Below are positions 12,808 to 23,545 of a stretch of DNA of 64,000 nt, piece after piece. The stretch covers positions 8,882,058-8,946,057 of the forward strand of contig CM025849.1 of assembly GCA_003952965.2 (NCBI GenBank). The letters are read 5' to 3'. Source of the stretch: Morella rubra. Taxonomy: Eukaryota > Streptophyta > Magnoliopsida > Fagales > Myricaceae. Position 1 is the stretch's first letter. Every line of letters starts with the position of its first letter. The notes beneath the pieces were generated by a model, which worked only from the letters and a program-made list of their open reading frames with translations, did not search any database and was not told the origin of the DNA. The position numbers were made by a program, and so were the translations under genes.

Positions 12808-13590
12808 TCTGGCGCGAAATTGATTTTGGACGTCCTAATCCAATGGAGTGCGCTGTTGATATTCAACGCTACAATAACCTCCTCCAAGAAGATCGGGTTT
12901 ACGTATTCTTGGATGGTCTTGACGATAAGCTGGACCATATTCGCAACGATGTGTTGCAGACTCACCCATTTCCTTCTGTGGAGCAAGCGTATGCCCCTGT
13001 TTGTCGGGAGGCCCTTCGCCAGGAAGTGATGAACGTTGGCGACAATGAACCACCTCCAGGGGCTGAACTTGCTTCGAGAAGCCTCAAGCTTGGCCAATTA
13101 GGTCTCTTTGGCTCATCTTCTCAGCCTTCTGGGAAAAATCTCTCCAAGACCCGTTCCTCCTTCGACGGCCTCAAATGCTCACATCGTAGTAATATGAAGC
13201 ATACTCGTGACAACTGTTTTCAGTTGCATGGGTACCCAGATTGGTGCCATGAACTGCAAGCCAGAAACACGATTCAACTCGTCCCACTGAAGGCACGGGT
13301 AAGGCTGCTATGGTGGCAGCCGAATCTCTAACTCTTATCTCACCTCCTACCTCGTCTCCTATGGACCCAGGTAAACTTTGTCATGCTTTGCTTAGTCAGC
13401 ACCACAATGTGGACCGTGCTGCTTGGCTCCTCGACTTTGGGGCCACAGATCACATGAATTTTGATCTCGCGGACTTCTTATACACATCCTCTCCACGGTG
13501 CACCAGCATCGCCAAAGCTAATGGCGTGATCTCACCTGTCACAGGGGCTGGATCTGTGACCCTTTCCCCTTCTCTTCGCTTATCTAATTG
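12808..13590 (+). mobile_element. Truncated Ty1-copia gag-protease fragment
   Basis: Right of the gap, the + strand encodes a copia gag. A W-x-EID-x-x-RPNPM stretch at 12808-12850 is followed by the FLDGLDDKLDHIRNDVLQ-type segment (12905-12960) and the PFPSVEQAYAPVCREALRQ segment (12967-13022). A degenerate zinc knuckle lies near 13170-13255 (CSH..., KHTRDNC, QLHGYPDW). The frame then shifts. From about 13310 a second frame carries a protease-like WLLDFGATDHMNFD at 13420-13462, where the usual D-S-G is D-F-G. Homology ends near 13585. Integrase, reverse transcriptase and RNase H are absent and no LTR is visible. The left end lies in the gap. It is a dead fragment, in opposite orientation to the gag of the element at 15643-18895. 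Confidence 0.85.
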
Positions 13591-15582
13591 TCACGCCCCG
13601 TGCCAGTACTTACCCCTTAGGCTCATCTATAGTAATGGTATGCACATAAGCGGAGATTACGGCACGAATTAATCCTATAAAGTCTTAATGAGTAGCTTTG
13701 AAAAAGGCCTAACCGAAACGTTTAATTGTATTTTATTTATAAAATAAATAAACAAATATTTTTAAAACGACCTTCCAACTCCTTCTAGACGATAGAACTT
13801 TTTATTTGAAGAATGAAAAACAAATGGGATATTTAATATGAAAACAAATCAAAGAAGAGAGAAGAGTAAAGAAAATAAATCAAGATGGCATAAGATAAGA
13901 ATAGTTCCACTAGGATCACGGATTTTCACTTTTACAAAATATCCTTCATGAGAATAAAAAAAAAGTAAGAAAATAAAGACAAAAACGGAAGCTGTCTAAA
14001 GCTTTCCGTACTACAACATCCGTGGAACGACTAATTGAAATAGCTACCTATACCAACTAAAACCAAAGAGTGATTACCGCTGTAGTCTACTCATCCTCCG
14101 ACTCAGTATCAGAGGTTAGGTTGACAAGCTCGTTTTTCCTGATGCTCTTTGCTGGTAAAGCCGGTGGAGGAGACTATGTGCAGGAGGGTTGGGTCGACAT
14201 CGACCAGCCCAAAGTCCTCTACCTAAGGAGTGGGGAATAGGTGGACTCTTGAGGTACCATTGGGGCTCGTACTCCATGTATACCTCAAGCATGCTAGTAA
14301 CATACATCAAATCGTAACGACTAAGACATGTGTGTCAAAATCCATGATCTGCTCACTCCTAAATGTCATCATTTGCCATGTCTAATGTTCACAATGGTAC
14401 ATACAAAAGAAATCACAAAGAAAAGGGGTGAGTCATATTGACTCAGTAAGGGGGGACAAGGGGACATGACATGCATCGAGATAAAACAGAAGTAACAGCA
14501 ATAAAGAATAAGCAACCATAGATCAAGATTCATAAGAAACCAAGTCGTGCAATTTGAGCGATGAACTGCAGAATGAATGCATCCATTTCCCGGTCATTTC
14601 ACTTTTTTTTCCTTTCTTTTTTTTTGGTCCAGTAGAGGTGTCCTTTCTTCATTCTATTTAACCCCCAGAGTCTGGGTTGTGCGTCTCTTATCTCTTTTGG
14701 GAGTCTCGTGCCCTAGCACCAGACCTGGTCAGGCGTGCATTGTTCTATCGCCAAGGATACCAACCACTATCCCCTCAGTGGTGGTTTACATGATCCCATT
14801 GTGAACGGTACCGTCACCGATCTCAGGACCATCTAAGTATAGGTTTTTTCGGGTCAAAATAGCAGTTCCCATACCAATGAGATGTTTATGCAACATGACA
14901 TATCATACACATAACAGATATACCATTCACAAAGGTCGGTCAATAAAATGTAAGATATCGCGTACAAATGCATTTGACATTAATATTAGTATGTACTAAT
15001 TCTAAGGCATTTTCTTCTTCTACCTATGCTCTTTCTAAAAAGTTAATACTAATTAACGAACTAAACATGGAAATTAAAATTAAATGGTCAATCTACCCTA
15101 AGTCTTCAAATGGAGGCTTCTTGGGCCTTCTTAGACCCTACTAGGCCTATCCTAAAGTTTCAAAGTGTTTGGGCTTGTTTAGGGTTAACGGGCCTAAAGT
15201 CCATTCAGGCTGCTAAATGGGCTTTGTGATTTGAGCCCTTAATTAAACTCAGCTTGGTCTCAAATTTGTGCTTCCCCATCTATTTTTCATCTCTACACAG
15301 CTGAATTTATTTTCTTGTTCAGATCTTTTTACCCTAGCGTTTTGTGTGAAATGCTTAAATTGCCCTTAGGGACCTCTGGGGGCATTTTTGACCTTTCCCG
15401 ACCTCCGATTGAGCTGAAATTTTTATGGGACCTACTGTGACCATATATTGCACGTCCATCAATTTTCATGCAAAAAATTCAATGATTGCCTTGGGACATT
15501 TTGGACAACAAGGGTTTTTATTGAAAAGTCCAAATTTTTTTTTTTCCAGGTCATGTGATGCTCATGTGCTATAATCCTTTAG
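13591..15582. other. Non-coding, retroelement-like intergenic DNA
   Basis: No supported gene. The stretch begins abruptly after the copia fragment with a word (acgccccgtgcc at 13592) that I associate with plant LTR-retrotransposon DNA. It contains A-rich tracts (13720-13990), direct-repeat-poor DNA with long GC-richer patches (14110-14280, 14640-14830) and an LTR-like stretch at 15360-15500. The open frames at 14116-14310 and 14577-14804 show no family resemblance. It may be LTR or LARD-type debris, but no paired LTRs could be found. Confidence 0.4.
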
Positions 15583-15642
15583 TTTCGCTCAACTTCTCGG
15601 AAACTTTCAATCCCATGGACTAGAGTTGAAGGACCTTGTGTT
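15583..15642 (+). pseudogene. Class III peroxidase fragment, left of the copia insertion
   Basis: About 60 bases encode peroxidase residues FAQLLGNFQSHGLELKDLV, the helix just before the proximal-histidine motif. They match the corresponding part of the third exon of the peroxidase at 26233-27810 (near 27350-27412). The sequence before it shows no peroxidase homology, so the 5' half of the gene is missing. The fragment continues after the retrotransposon at 18896. The last five bases (15638-15642, gtgtt) are repeated at 18896-18900, as expected for a target-site duplication. Confidence 0.8.
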
Positions 15643-15808
15643 TGCTGATTGTGGAGTAGGGAGAGAGATGAAGATAGGGAAGGATCTGGGATACATCAAT
15701 CATATATTGAATGATATGAATCGTGTTAATACAATTTACAATGAGTGTTCTGCTTATATCTAGGACCTCTGCTATACTAACTATTATAACTAAATCAATC
15801 ATATATTC
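15643..15808 (-). repeat. Left LTR of the copia element (3' LTR in element orientation)
   Basis: It begins tgctgattgtgg and matches the right LTR over about 150 bases, including the words gggagagagatga and gttaatacaattta. On the minus strand it is preceded by a polypurine-like ACTTGAGGGAATA (about 15808-15820), in the position expected of a polypurine tract. The inner end is uncertain by about 20 bases because the two LTRs diverge there. Confidence 0.75.
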
Positions 15809-15899
15809 CCTCAAGTTGGAGTATGAATGCTATGAGTACCAAGCTTGGAAAGAAGAAACTGAAATTGAGACTTCTCAAGAGCTTTAGCGAAACACTTGG

Positions 15900-16490
15900 T
15901 TGTACCTTATGAAATTCAAATCCGAAACTCAAAGTTTCATCACTTCCTTTTTTAGCTTAGTTGAAAGTCAATATCATTCTAAAATTTAAGTTCTTAGATC
16001 TGATAATGGACTTGAATTTAACATGCCTTCTTTCTATTCTTCTAAAGTGGTTATCCATCAAACTAGTTGCACTTACACCCCTCAACAAAATGGGGATATA
16101 GAGCGCAAACATCAACATCTCTTGAACATTGTACGAGCTATTCGCTTTCAATCCAATGTTCCTTTAAAGTTTTGGGGTGATTGTGTCATGACTGCCACAT
16201 ATTTGATCAATCGCAGCCCTCTCCTTTGCTTAACAATAAATCTTCTTATGAGATATTATATAATGTCAAGCCCTCCTACTCTCATCTACGCTCTTTTGGT
16301 TGTCTTTGTTTTGCCACAAACACTACTCCTCATAAAACAAAGTTTGCTGCCCGTGCCCACAAGTGTGTGTTTTTGGGTTATCTATTTGCTTCTAAGGGTT
16401 ACAAACTTCTTAATCTTGAAACACATTGTATCTTCGTTTCAAGAAATGTAATTTTTCATGAATCTCCTTTCCTTTCAAAGAGGAGCTGTA
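15900..16490 (+). mobile_element. Copia integrase fragment, inverted inside the element
   Basis: The + strand encodes the C-terminal half of a copia integrase core. A R-S-DNG-x-EF motif lies near 15998-16022, then a [17 protein letters not shown] block (16075-16125), a [15 protein letters not shown] segment (16163-16220) and a [10 protein letters not shown] region (16285-16320). The frame shifts once near 16225, between the open frames at 16023-16451 and 16181-16675. A stop interrupts the frame near 15987. It is oriented opposite to the gag, protease and RNase H on either side of it in family order. The junction with the minus-strand RNase H end is at about 16490. Confidence 0.8.
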
Positions 16491-17569
16491 GAAACATCAA
16501 ACATTTGAACCACACCCTTTGCTATCTGCTCCTGTATAAAATGGCAGTCTATCTCAATATGTTTTGTGCAAGCATGATGAATGGGATTGGCAGCAAGAGA
16601 CAAAGCAGCTTGACAATCATAATAGAGAGAAGCTGGAAAAGAGTGACGAATGCGCAGATCCTGAAAGAGTTGTAATATCCAAACAACTTCACAGCTTAAA
16701 GAGGTAAGAGCTCTATATTTAGCTTTAGCAGAGCTTCTAGAAACAGTAGATTGCTTTTTAGGTCCCTATGAAACAAGAGAATCACCAACAAAGAGACAAA
16801 AACCAGATATGGACCTACGGGTGTTAATACAAGCAGCCCAGTCACTATTTGAAAAACCCTTCAGGCGAGAACTAGAAGAAGCAGAGAAAAAGAGACCATT
16901 GGTGGGAGTTCTCTTGATGTATCGAAGCACTCTAGATGTTGCATCCATATGAGAGTGACACAGCCAAGACATAAATTGAGCTACGGTGTGTATAGAGTAA
17001 GAGAGATCTGAACGTGTTATGGTCAAATATAACAATCGACCAATAAGACGATGGTAGAAAGAACCATCTAGTAAGGGATCAACAACATCCTTAGACAATT
17101 TGAGCTTGGAATCCATGAGAAAAGCCACGGGTTTGAAGCCAAGATAGCCACTATCCTCTAAAATTTTTAGGGCATATTTGCGCTGGCTAAGAGAAATGCC
17201 AGTGGAATAACGTGCAATCTCAAGCCCTAAAGAATTGAAGGTAAATGAAGGAACATAAAGAACATTATGTAGTGTTAAATCTAGAGAAAGAATGACTGAT
17301 CCAATGTGTGTAACTTCAGCCGAATGACCATTAGGTAGACTGACTTGAGCATGTAAAGGCTTTGTAATTATGGAAAAGAGGGAAAGAGAGCAGACTATGT
17401 AGTCAGTTGCTCTACTATCAATAATCCAGGAATGTGTGGAATTAAGAGAAGGAATAGAGCTACCTACCATGTTAGCAAAAGTTAAAGGCAGATTTTCAGA
17501 GGCTGGCAGGAGGCTTAATGGAGTTTTGGGCTTAACTTGAGATTGAAGAAGAGTGAGAAGCTGCTGCAA
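16490..17569 (-). mobile_element. Copia protease joined to RT C-terminus and RNase H
   Basis: Read on the minus strand, a 267-residue open frame (17569-16766) starts with a protease segment whose active site reads WIIDSRATDYI, so the D-S-G of an aspartic protease is D-S-R. Further on, the protease-side sequence ending LYVPSF is joined directly to an RT/RNase H C-terminal segment (YSTGISLSQRKYALKIL, then FYHRLIGRLLYLTITRSDLSY). Integrase and the RT catalytic palm are therefore deleted. After a stop the RNase H continues to about 16490 (SRSSAKAKYRAL, KHIEIDCHFIQ). The product would be inactive. Confidence 0.85.
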
Positions 17570-17677
17570 CTGATCTTGTGAAATTGTAGAACTGGAAGAA
17601 ACTTCCTGCGGAGCTGAAACCTGGTGTGCTATGTGCTGAAATGGCAGAGAATCAACAAACGACTTCTTCTTAGGTAC

Positions 17678-17986
17678 CTAACCTGGAGGATATCCATGCA
17701 ACTCAAAATACTTCTCACGAATGTGTCCCTGTCGATTATAGTAAGTGCAAATCGGGCATTCTTTGGGACTAAAATTTCTTCGAGGAACTGCAGCAGCAAT
17801 GACATTAGAAGAAGTCATCATAGCAATGTTCTCATGAGTTAATGAAGGACCAAAAATGAAGCTTCTTTGCCGTTCTTCTTGAATAATCAGAGAATAAATC
17901 TCATTCATGGTAGGAAAAGGTTTCATTAAAAGAATATGTCCACGAATAAGAAGATAGGTCTCATTTAATCCTATGAGAAAAATCAT
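17678..17986 (-). mobile_element. Copia gag fragment with degenerate zinc knuckle
   Basis: This 102-residue minus-strand frame resembles the C-terminal part of a copia gag. It ends with CPICTYYNRQGHIREKY and FELHGYPPG, where two of the expected zinc-knuckle cysteines are tyrosines. More gag-like remnants continue towards 18650 with stops. It sits between the primer-binding site and the protease, as expected for gag. Confidence 0.75.
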
Positions 17987-18691
17987 AGTTAATTTTCTTT
18001 CTTCTCTTTAAGCAATGATTCTTAAAACCTTACAAGTGCAATTATTACAAACACCACATGTGTAAGTTGGTAAGGGAGAAAATTGATGAAACTCATTCCA
18101 TAAGGATTCTAATCTTGTGAAATACTAACTAACAGAAGTTTGTCCTTGAGTAATGACATTGATAGCCTGCTGCAACTAAAAAATTCATGGTTCATTGCTC
18201 TGTTCAAATCGTTGTTTGAGCAGCTTTCACATCTTTTCTGTCGAGTCGATATACAAGATAACTTGTATGATTTCTGGTGAAACCGAAGCACAGATCCAAG
18301 AAGACACCATGAGATTACATCTATACCAATTGCTAAAGTTCGGATCACTAGAAGCTGGCTGAGGTATACTATCGTCTAGACAACCAAACTTATTTCTAGC
18401 TCCTATAGCCATGAGCATAGCCCGACTCCAAAAGTAATAGTTTTTACCATTGAGAGATGGAGATACAATCGGTGCATTTTAGGTATCACCTAATATGATG
18501 ATGTATGCACTATCAGTCATTGAATCTTGATTGCAAATCGGAGGACTTCGAAGATTTTGGGGATTTGGAAGATTTGGGGAATTTGGAACTTTAACTTCTT
18601 CACCAGACATGGATCAAATCATCTAGCAGCACTACAACAAAGGTTTTGAAAAACAGAGTGCAAGAAGAGCGTGATAATTGCTTTGATACCA

Positions 18692-18895
18692 TGTTGATTG
18701 TGGACTAGGGAGAGAGATGAGGATAGAGAAGGATCTAGAATACATCAATTGTATATTCAATGATACGAATTGTGTTAATACAATTTATAATGAGTGTTTT
18801 GCTTATATATAAGACCTTTGATATACTAACTGTTATAACTAAATGAAACTGTTATAACAGAAGAATAACTCCAGCTAAGCTAAGTAACTCTAAGA
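18692..18895 (-). repeat. Right LTR of the copia element (5' LTR in element orientation)
   Basis: It starts tgttgattgtgg directly beside the primer-binding-site-like word. It matches the left LTR for about 150 bases, then carries an extra stretch (18835-18895) not seen on the left. The outer edge is placed by the gtgtt target duplication at 18896. A canonical CA end is instead visible at about 18860, so the outer 35 bases may be extra. Confidence 0.65.
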
Positions 18896-19300
18896 GTGTT
18901 GCTCTCAGGAGGCCACACCATTGGTCTAGCTCGATGCACCAACTTCCAGCAGAGGATTTATAATGATAGTAACATTGAATCCCGCTTTGCAGTTGGGTTA
19001 AAGCATGAGTGCCTCATTAGTGGAGGAGATAACAACACACAACCATTAGATTATAAAACTCCAACGAGATTTGACACAGAGTACTTCAAGGCTTTGCAGC
19101 AGACAAAGGGCCTCCTCCATTCTGATCAGGAGCTCTACAAGAGTGATGGTAGTGAAAGTGATTAGCTGGTCAAGTACTACGGGAGCAACCCATATTATTT
19201 TGTTCGAGACTTCGGTGCTTTTATGATCAAGATGGGTAATATGAAGCCTCTCACTGGTGGTCAAGGAGAGGTAAGGCTAAATTGTAGGAAAATCAACTAG
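18896..19300 (+). pseudogene. Class III peroxidase fragment, right of the copia insertion
   Basis: The frame resumes the peroxidase exon exactly after the target duplication: LLSGGHTIGLARC carries the proximal haem-ligand histidine. It then reads through the C-terminal helices ([24 protein letters not shown]). A TAG at 19163-19165 replaces a CAG (Gln) found in the related gene at about 27675. Beyond it the same frame continues to the normal stop at 19298-19300. Apart from the stop codon and the insertion, this C-terminal part is in better frame than the homologous exon at 27251-27810. The N-terminal half of the gene is absent. Confidence 0.85.
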
Positions 19301-19690
19301 AACTTTTCCTTCAAAGAAGAGAGAGAAGTTTGCTTGTTTGCACTGTTGACAAACAGCATTAATATCACAATTGTGGTCTACTATTGTTATATATTGAAAA
19401 AATAATAATGAAATAATACTAATTATTTCTAATTTCAGATAATAAATAACCCTACCAAATAGAATTTCCCCTCACAATAGTTCTACTTAAGGGTAGCATT
19501 CAGATCTGTATCCAACCAATGGTTCTGTAACATAAATCTGTAAGGGTTACAGTTGCAGACCTGTTGGCTCTGTGTAGAGGGCCTTTGCTTCCTATCAAAT
19601 TATTATGAGTTGAACTCATTATCGAAGATAACAGGACCGTTAGGAGGAACTGAATAAAAAGATGTTATCTTCAATTTCTGGGCACCATTG
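19301..19690 (+). repeat. 3' flank duplicated with the peroxidase fragment
   Basis: The sequence after the stop matches the 3' flank of the peroxidase at 27811-28525. Examples are aacttttcct, gttgacaaac, atatcacaattgtg, cagacctgttggct and gaagataacagga. The copied unit therefore included the 3' untranslated region and about 400-700 bases beyond it. The 28 kb copy is longer because it contains an extra MITE-like insertion (28180-28351). Confidence 0.8.
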
Positions 19691-19694
19691 ATGT

Positions 19695-19885
19695 TTGATT
19701 GTAAAAATTTTGGGGTGGTAAAAATTTTGGGATGTTAGAGTTAGTGAAAAAGTGAAGAGAAAGATGATTTGAATGAATTTTTTATATTTATTTGGAGTGA
19801 AAAGTGATTATTTGATTAAGAGAGAGAGAATTATGGGGAATTATTATTAGGGTGAAAATATGTGTTCAGAGAAGAAAAAAGGGTC
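19695..19885 (+). mobile_element. MITE-like element
   Basis: The AT-rich 190 bp stretch shares internal sequence with 28180-28351 and 34735-34880: gtgaaaaagt, a gat(g)atttgaat word and aattttttatatttatt. In the other orientation it resembles 33760-34020. No coding capacity. It looks like a non-autonomous DNA transposon family, although its own inverted ends are not clear. Confidence 0.5.
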
Positions 19886-20084
19886 TCTTTCATGCTTCAA
19901 GCAGCCATTAATACTCCACGGAAAAGATCTTTTCAAGCAGCCATTAATGCTCCAACGGAAAAGATTAGGTCTACATCAACAAGCCCAGATCCACATCAAG
20001 CGGTAGCCCATTTAGCATATATAACAAACACACCGATTTAGATGTCGTGGAATCCAAGTCCAAGAGTTGGAGTGCCCCCACTAG

Positions 20085-20330
20085 GGCTGTATTTGAGTCG
20101 AGTTGAATCGAATATTGGCTGTTCAAACTAGGCTTGTTAGACATATATGCGAGTTCAAGTTTGAGCCGAGCTTGAATCGAGCTTCTGCAAGGGTGTTCGA
20201 ACTCGGCTCGTTTAAAATTTTTCATGTTCAAACAAGCTCAAGCTTAATTAAACATATATACACGAGTCGAGTTCGAGCTTATTCGAGCCAAGCTCAAACT
20301 CGAACCAACCAAAAAAATATGAGCTTAGAA
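20085..20330. repeat. GAGCTCG-rich dispersed repeat
   Basis: The stretch is built from short inverted and direct variants of the words gagccgagct, cgagttcg and gagctcaagct (for example tttgagccgagcttgaa, ctcggctcg and cgagtcgagttcgagctt). Such self-complementary repeats are common in dicot intergenic DNA. The open frames on both strands (19971-20231, 20103-20369) are by-products of this composition. Confidence 0.55.
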
Positions 20331-20678
20331 AACACAGATATCACAAACAAAACTCAAATCAAGTCTTGACATATGGTGTCATAGTACATAATACACGACA
20401 TATCATAAATACTTGACATTTGTGCGACTTTTTTTAAAAAATATTTAGATTCATATATAACCTATGTTAATTGGCAAAAATGACCAACAACATATATTTA
20501 ATATATAGAGGGCATAATAAATCTTTATGGATAATACTCATTCATTCATATATCAATATAATCAAATTCACATTTTACTAATATGTGACTATTAAATATA
20601 AACTAACAAAGAAATAAGAAACTTATAACACATAAATGTACCGAGCTTTTAAATGAGTTTAAATGAGCCGAGTCGAGC

Positions 20679-20820
20679 TTAAATTGGAGAAAAGATTTAG
20701 TGCAAAGGAATCGTGTTCAAAGATTATCAAATGACGAGCTTATATGAGTTTTGTTTGCGAGCTTAAATCAGAGAAAAGATTTAGTGCAAAGGAGTTGTGT
20801 TCAAAGATTATCAAAGGGAA
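20679..20820. repeat. Short tandem duplication, period about 82 bp
   Basis: The words gagaaaagatttagtgcaaa and gtgttcaaagattatcaaa occur twice, at about 20687-20735 and 20770-20817. The first bases of the window match this place (position 8 corresponds to about 20664). Confidence 0.8.
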
Positions 20821-20928
20821 GGTCTAGATTCAATTTCTTAGATCTAATGGACAATATTTAGACACTTCATTTAATGAGACACGAGATAAAGATAACGGCT
20901 TTGGCTCAACCAAGCCGATCCCCACCAC

Positions 20929-21835
20929 CAATGGAGGAACCAAGATTTGAATCTAAGGGTGTCGAATTTTAAAGGCGAAATGACAAGAAAAATTTCTTTC
21001 GTAATGCAAAAATTGTCTTAGAGTTACAATGTTGAAAATTCGGACTAAAAGCATTAAAAATATTAGAATACATGTATGTACTATGTACTGCAACTGAAAG
21101 GTGACAATTGTATCCTACGATTTTGCATCTTCTGAAAATGTTACAAAATGACTTTGTTTTCAATAGTTTTAGAAACTTCTTACTCGATGTACACTACCAT
21201 GCAATCATTCATGCAATCATCTCCATCCTATTACGCAAATCACTCTTGATGATCTTCATCGCAGAAAACATTCTTTCAAATTAATATAGAAAAATAAAAT
21301 AAAAAAAAATGTTTGTCGCGCATAACCTATTTTGGTCATACAAAAACTTAATTAAGATCGAAATAATTTTTTGTTTTGTTATTAATAAGTTATTTGGACG
21401 TCAAATTAAATTTGGAAATGTTTTGGAATTAAAAACCAGCTTGAAGGTTTTGTTCATACAAAAATGTTTTGTTATTAATAAGTTATTTGGCCTTGGTCCA
21501 TGTTCAGCTCTAGAGAATACCATCCCAGATGCAAAGAAGACTACTCAGAATGGCTTGAAGGAAGGCAAGGAAGTTACATGCCTACAAAGCCCAAATTCTA
21601 GTGATGCAGTTGCACTAGAGGCCATTGTAATATGTTCTAAGACTACTAAATCATTGTCTTGTGAGGAGCTCAAAATTTGTGACGACTCTTCGAATTTTCT
21701 TGACAAAAAAGGGTCGGGTCTAAGGGTATCGGGCCCAGGCCTCATAAATCAAAGTGCTACTGGGTTTTAGTTGGCCTGGGCCTAATGGGTATCGGGCCTA
21801 GGCCAACTTATGGAAAAAAAAAAATTCATGTAAAA
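20929..21835 (+). repeat. ~0.9 kb repeat, copy 1, with ORF-like insert
   Basis: This copy and 22722-23545 match almost throughout. Both start with a ggaaccaggatt-type word, share an AT-rich part (ttagagttacaat, gtactatgtactgcaactg), then the clean ORF-like part and a G/C-rich tail (gggcctaatgggtatcgggc). The tail ends in an A run and a ggtagcggc word. In copy 1 a frame of 153 residues (21309-21770) includes the unrecognised LGPCSALENTIPDAKK segment. There is no start context, splice signal or known domain. The reading frame could be a captured exon fragment of a transposon, but I do not recognise it. Confidence 0.7.
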
Positions 21836-22721
21836 TCTGGAGCAATGGGTAGCGGCCGCCCAGGGCTGCTACCCCCTCCTTTCGCCACTACACGTCAACG
21901 TGCTCCATTAGTGACTTCACAGTGGGATGGACAGAGACCATGGTATAACAATTTGTTGACCACATGGACTAATTTTTTCAAGTGAAAACCATAGGGACTA
22001 TTTTGTCTCAAAACCATAAGGACTATTTGAGTAATTTTTTTCCCAACAAGCAATGAATGTTGATAAAGTTAGGAAACAAAAGTGCATACCAAGCAATTCA
22101 ATAGCGCCTCCAAGCCAGGAAGGTAATGTCTGGTCTCGGACCACGCAATGTCACAAAATGAAAAATAGCAACTCCCCGAATCCCAATGACCAGGATTGCA
22201 AGAATTTCTGCGCATGCAGTATTTTCTACACGCTCTGTTTGTTAACCGGGAAAAAATTGAAGGAAATCATACACGCACACATAGAAACTGTCCTAAGACT
22301 TGAAATACCAAATTATATACTAAACTTAGATTCCTTCAAGCTTTCCAAACTCCAAGTATTGTTTACTATTCCTTAATTCTTATAAGCAGCCAAACAAAAG
22401 TGATCAAAGAACAAAACAAATTGAAGAAAGCAACAATACCAAACTACCTTCAGAGTTGTTAATTCACCTCGTATAATCTTGCAAAAGCGTAGTCTTTTCG
22501 CTGATCTTCTTTCTCAGAATCATGTGTCACGATGTCATGTTCGAAACAGAAGCGCAATCCGAACACGAAATGCCTGAAAATCGGGTCAGACTCTGGCCTT
22601 GAGCCAGACTCGAATCTGCTGGGCGGAGATAGGAACAGAGAATGGCGAGCCTCCGTGCCTCCATTTTAATCAAAATCAAACCTTGTGACGGAAGGAGCGG
22701 CTATGGCTTTGTCATGCAGTG
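21836..22721. other. Spacer between the two ~0.9 kb repeats
   Basis: A pair of near-identical words (ccatagggactatttt and ccataaggactattt, 21990-22025) suggests repeat debris. The frame at 22053-22376 has no recognisable motif. The GC-richer stretch 22520-22720 could belong to a former gene 5' region, but no splice sites or family could be supported. Confidence 0.35.
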
Positions 22722-23545
22722 GTGGAACCAGGATTGAAATCTAGGGTGTCGAACTTTAAGGCGAAATGACAAGAAATTTTTTTTTTCTTTCGTAATGCAA
22801 AAAAATTGTCTTAGAGTTACAATATCAAAAATTAAGGATTAAAACATTAAAAATATTAGAATACATATACCGTACTATGTACTGCAACTGAAAGGTGACA
22901 ATTGTATCCTACGATTTTTGCATCTTCTGAAAATGTTGCAAAATGACTTTGTTCTCAATAGTTTTAAAAACTTTTGCTCGATGCACACTACCATGTAATC
23001 ATTCATCCAGTCATCTCCATTCTATTACGCAAATCACACTTGATGATCTTCATCACAGAAAAAACTCTTTCAAATTAATATAGAAAATAAAAATAAAATG
23101 TTTGTCGTGCATAACTTATTTTGGTCATACAAAAACTTAATTAAGATCGAAATAAATTTTTTTGTTTTGTTATTAATAAGTTATTTGGCCTTGGTCCATG
23201 TTCAACTCTAGAGAATACCATCCCAGATGCAAAGAAGACTACTCAGAATGGCTCGAAGGAAGGCAAGGAAGTTACATGCCTACAGAGCCCAAATTCTAGT
23301 GATGCAGTTGCACTAGAGGCCATTGTAATATGTTCTAAGACTATTGAATCACAACCTTGTGAGGAGCCCAAAATTTGTGACAACTCTTCGAATTTTCTTG
23401 ACATAAAAGGGCCGGGCCTAAGGGTATCTGGCCCAAGCCGCATAAATCAAAGTGCTATTAGGTTCTAGTTGGCCTGGGCCTAATGGGTATCGGGCCTAGG
23501 CTAACTTATGAAAAAAAAAAAAATTCATGTAAAATCTGGAGCAAT
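22722..23545 (+). repeat. ~0.9 kb repeat, copy 2
   Basis: Second direct copy of the unit described at 20929-21835, about 1.7-1.8 kb downstream. The ORF-like part (23181-23470) has the same frame but several residue changes, including at 23341-23360 where it reads differently from copy 1. The tail has the same A run and ggtagcggc word. The noisy block contains counterparts of both copies (about 1100-1480 and 3191-3481). Confidence 0.75.

Larger units (their letters stand above)
15643..18895 (-). mobile_element. Ty1-copia-type LTR retrotransposon inserted in a peroxidase exon
   Basis: The element lies between two halves of one peroxidase exon and is flanked by a 5 bp direct repeat (gtgtt). Short related LTRs bound it: left from 15643, right from 18692. 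Next to the right LTR the minus strand reads a primer-binding-site-like word, TGGTATCAAAG (18681-18691), so the element runs on the minus strand. Internal coding order on that strand is gag with a zinc-knuckle remnant, protease, the reverse-transcriptase end and RNase H. Most of the integrase and RT palm is missing. A + strand integrase piece lies at the left (15930-16480). Several stops and the deletion make it non-autonomous. The two LTRs differ at roughly one site in ten over the aligned ~150 bp by eye, so the insertion is not recent. Confidence 0.85.

Noticed and set aside
11793-13097. A 434-residue minus-strand frame
   Set aside because: It runs through the 1000 N gap and is mostly unknown residues; its readable part is the complement of the copia gag.
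20085-20369. Frames of 86 and 88 residues in the GAGCTCG repeat
   Set aside because: Composition of the repeat explains them on both strands.
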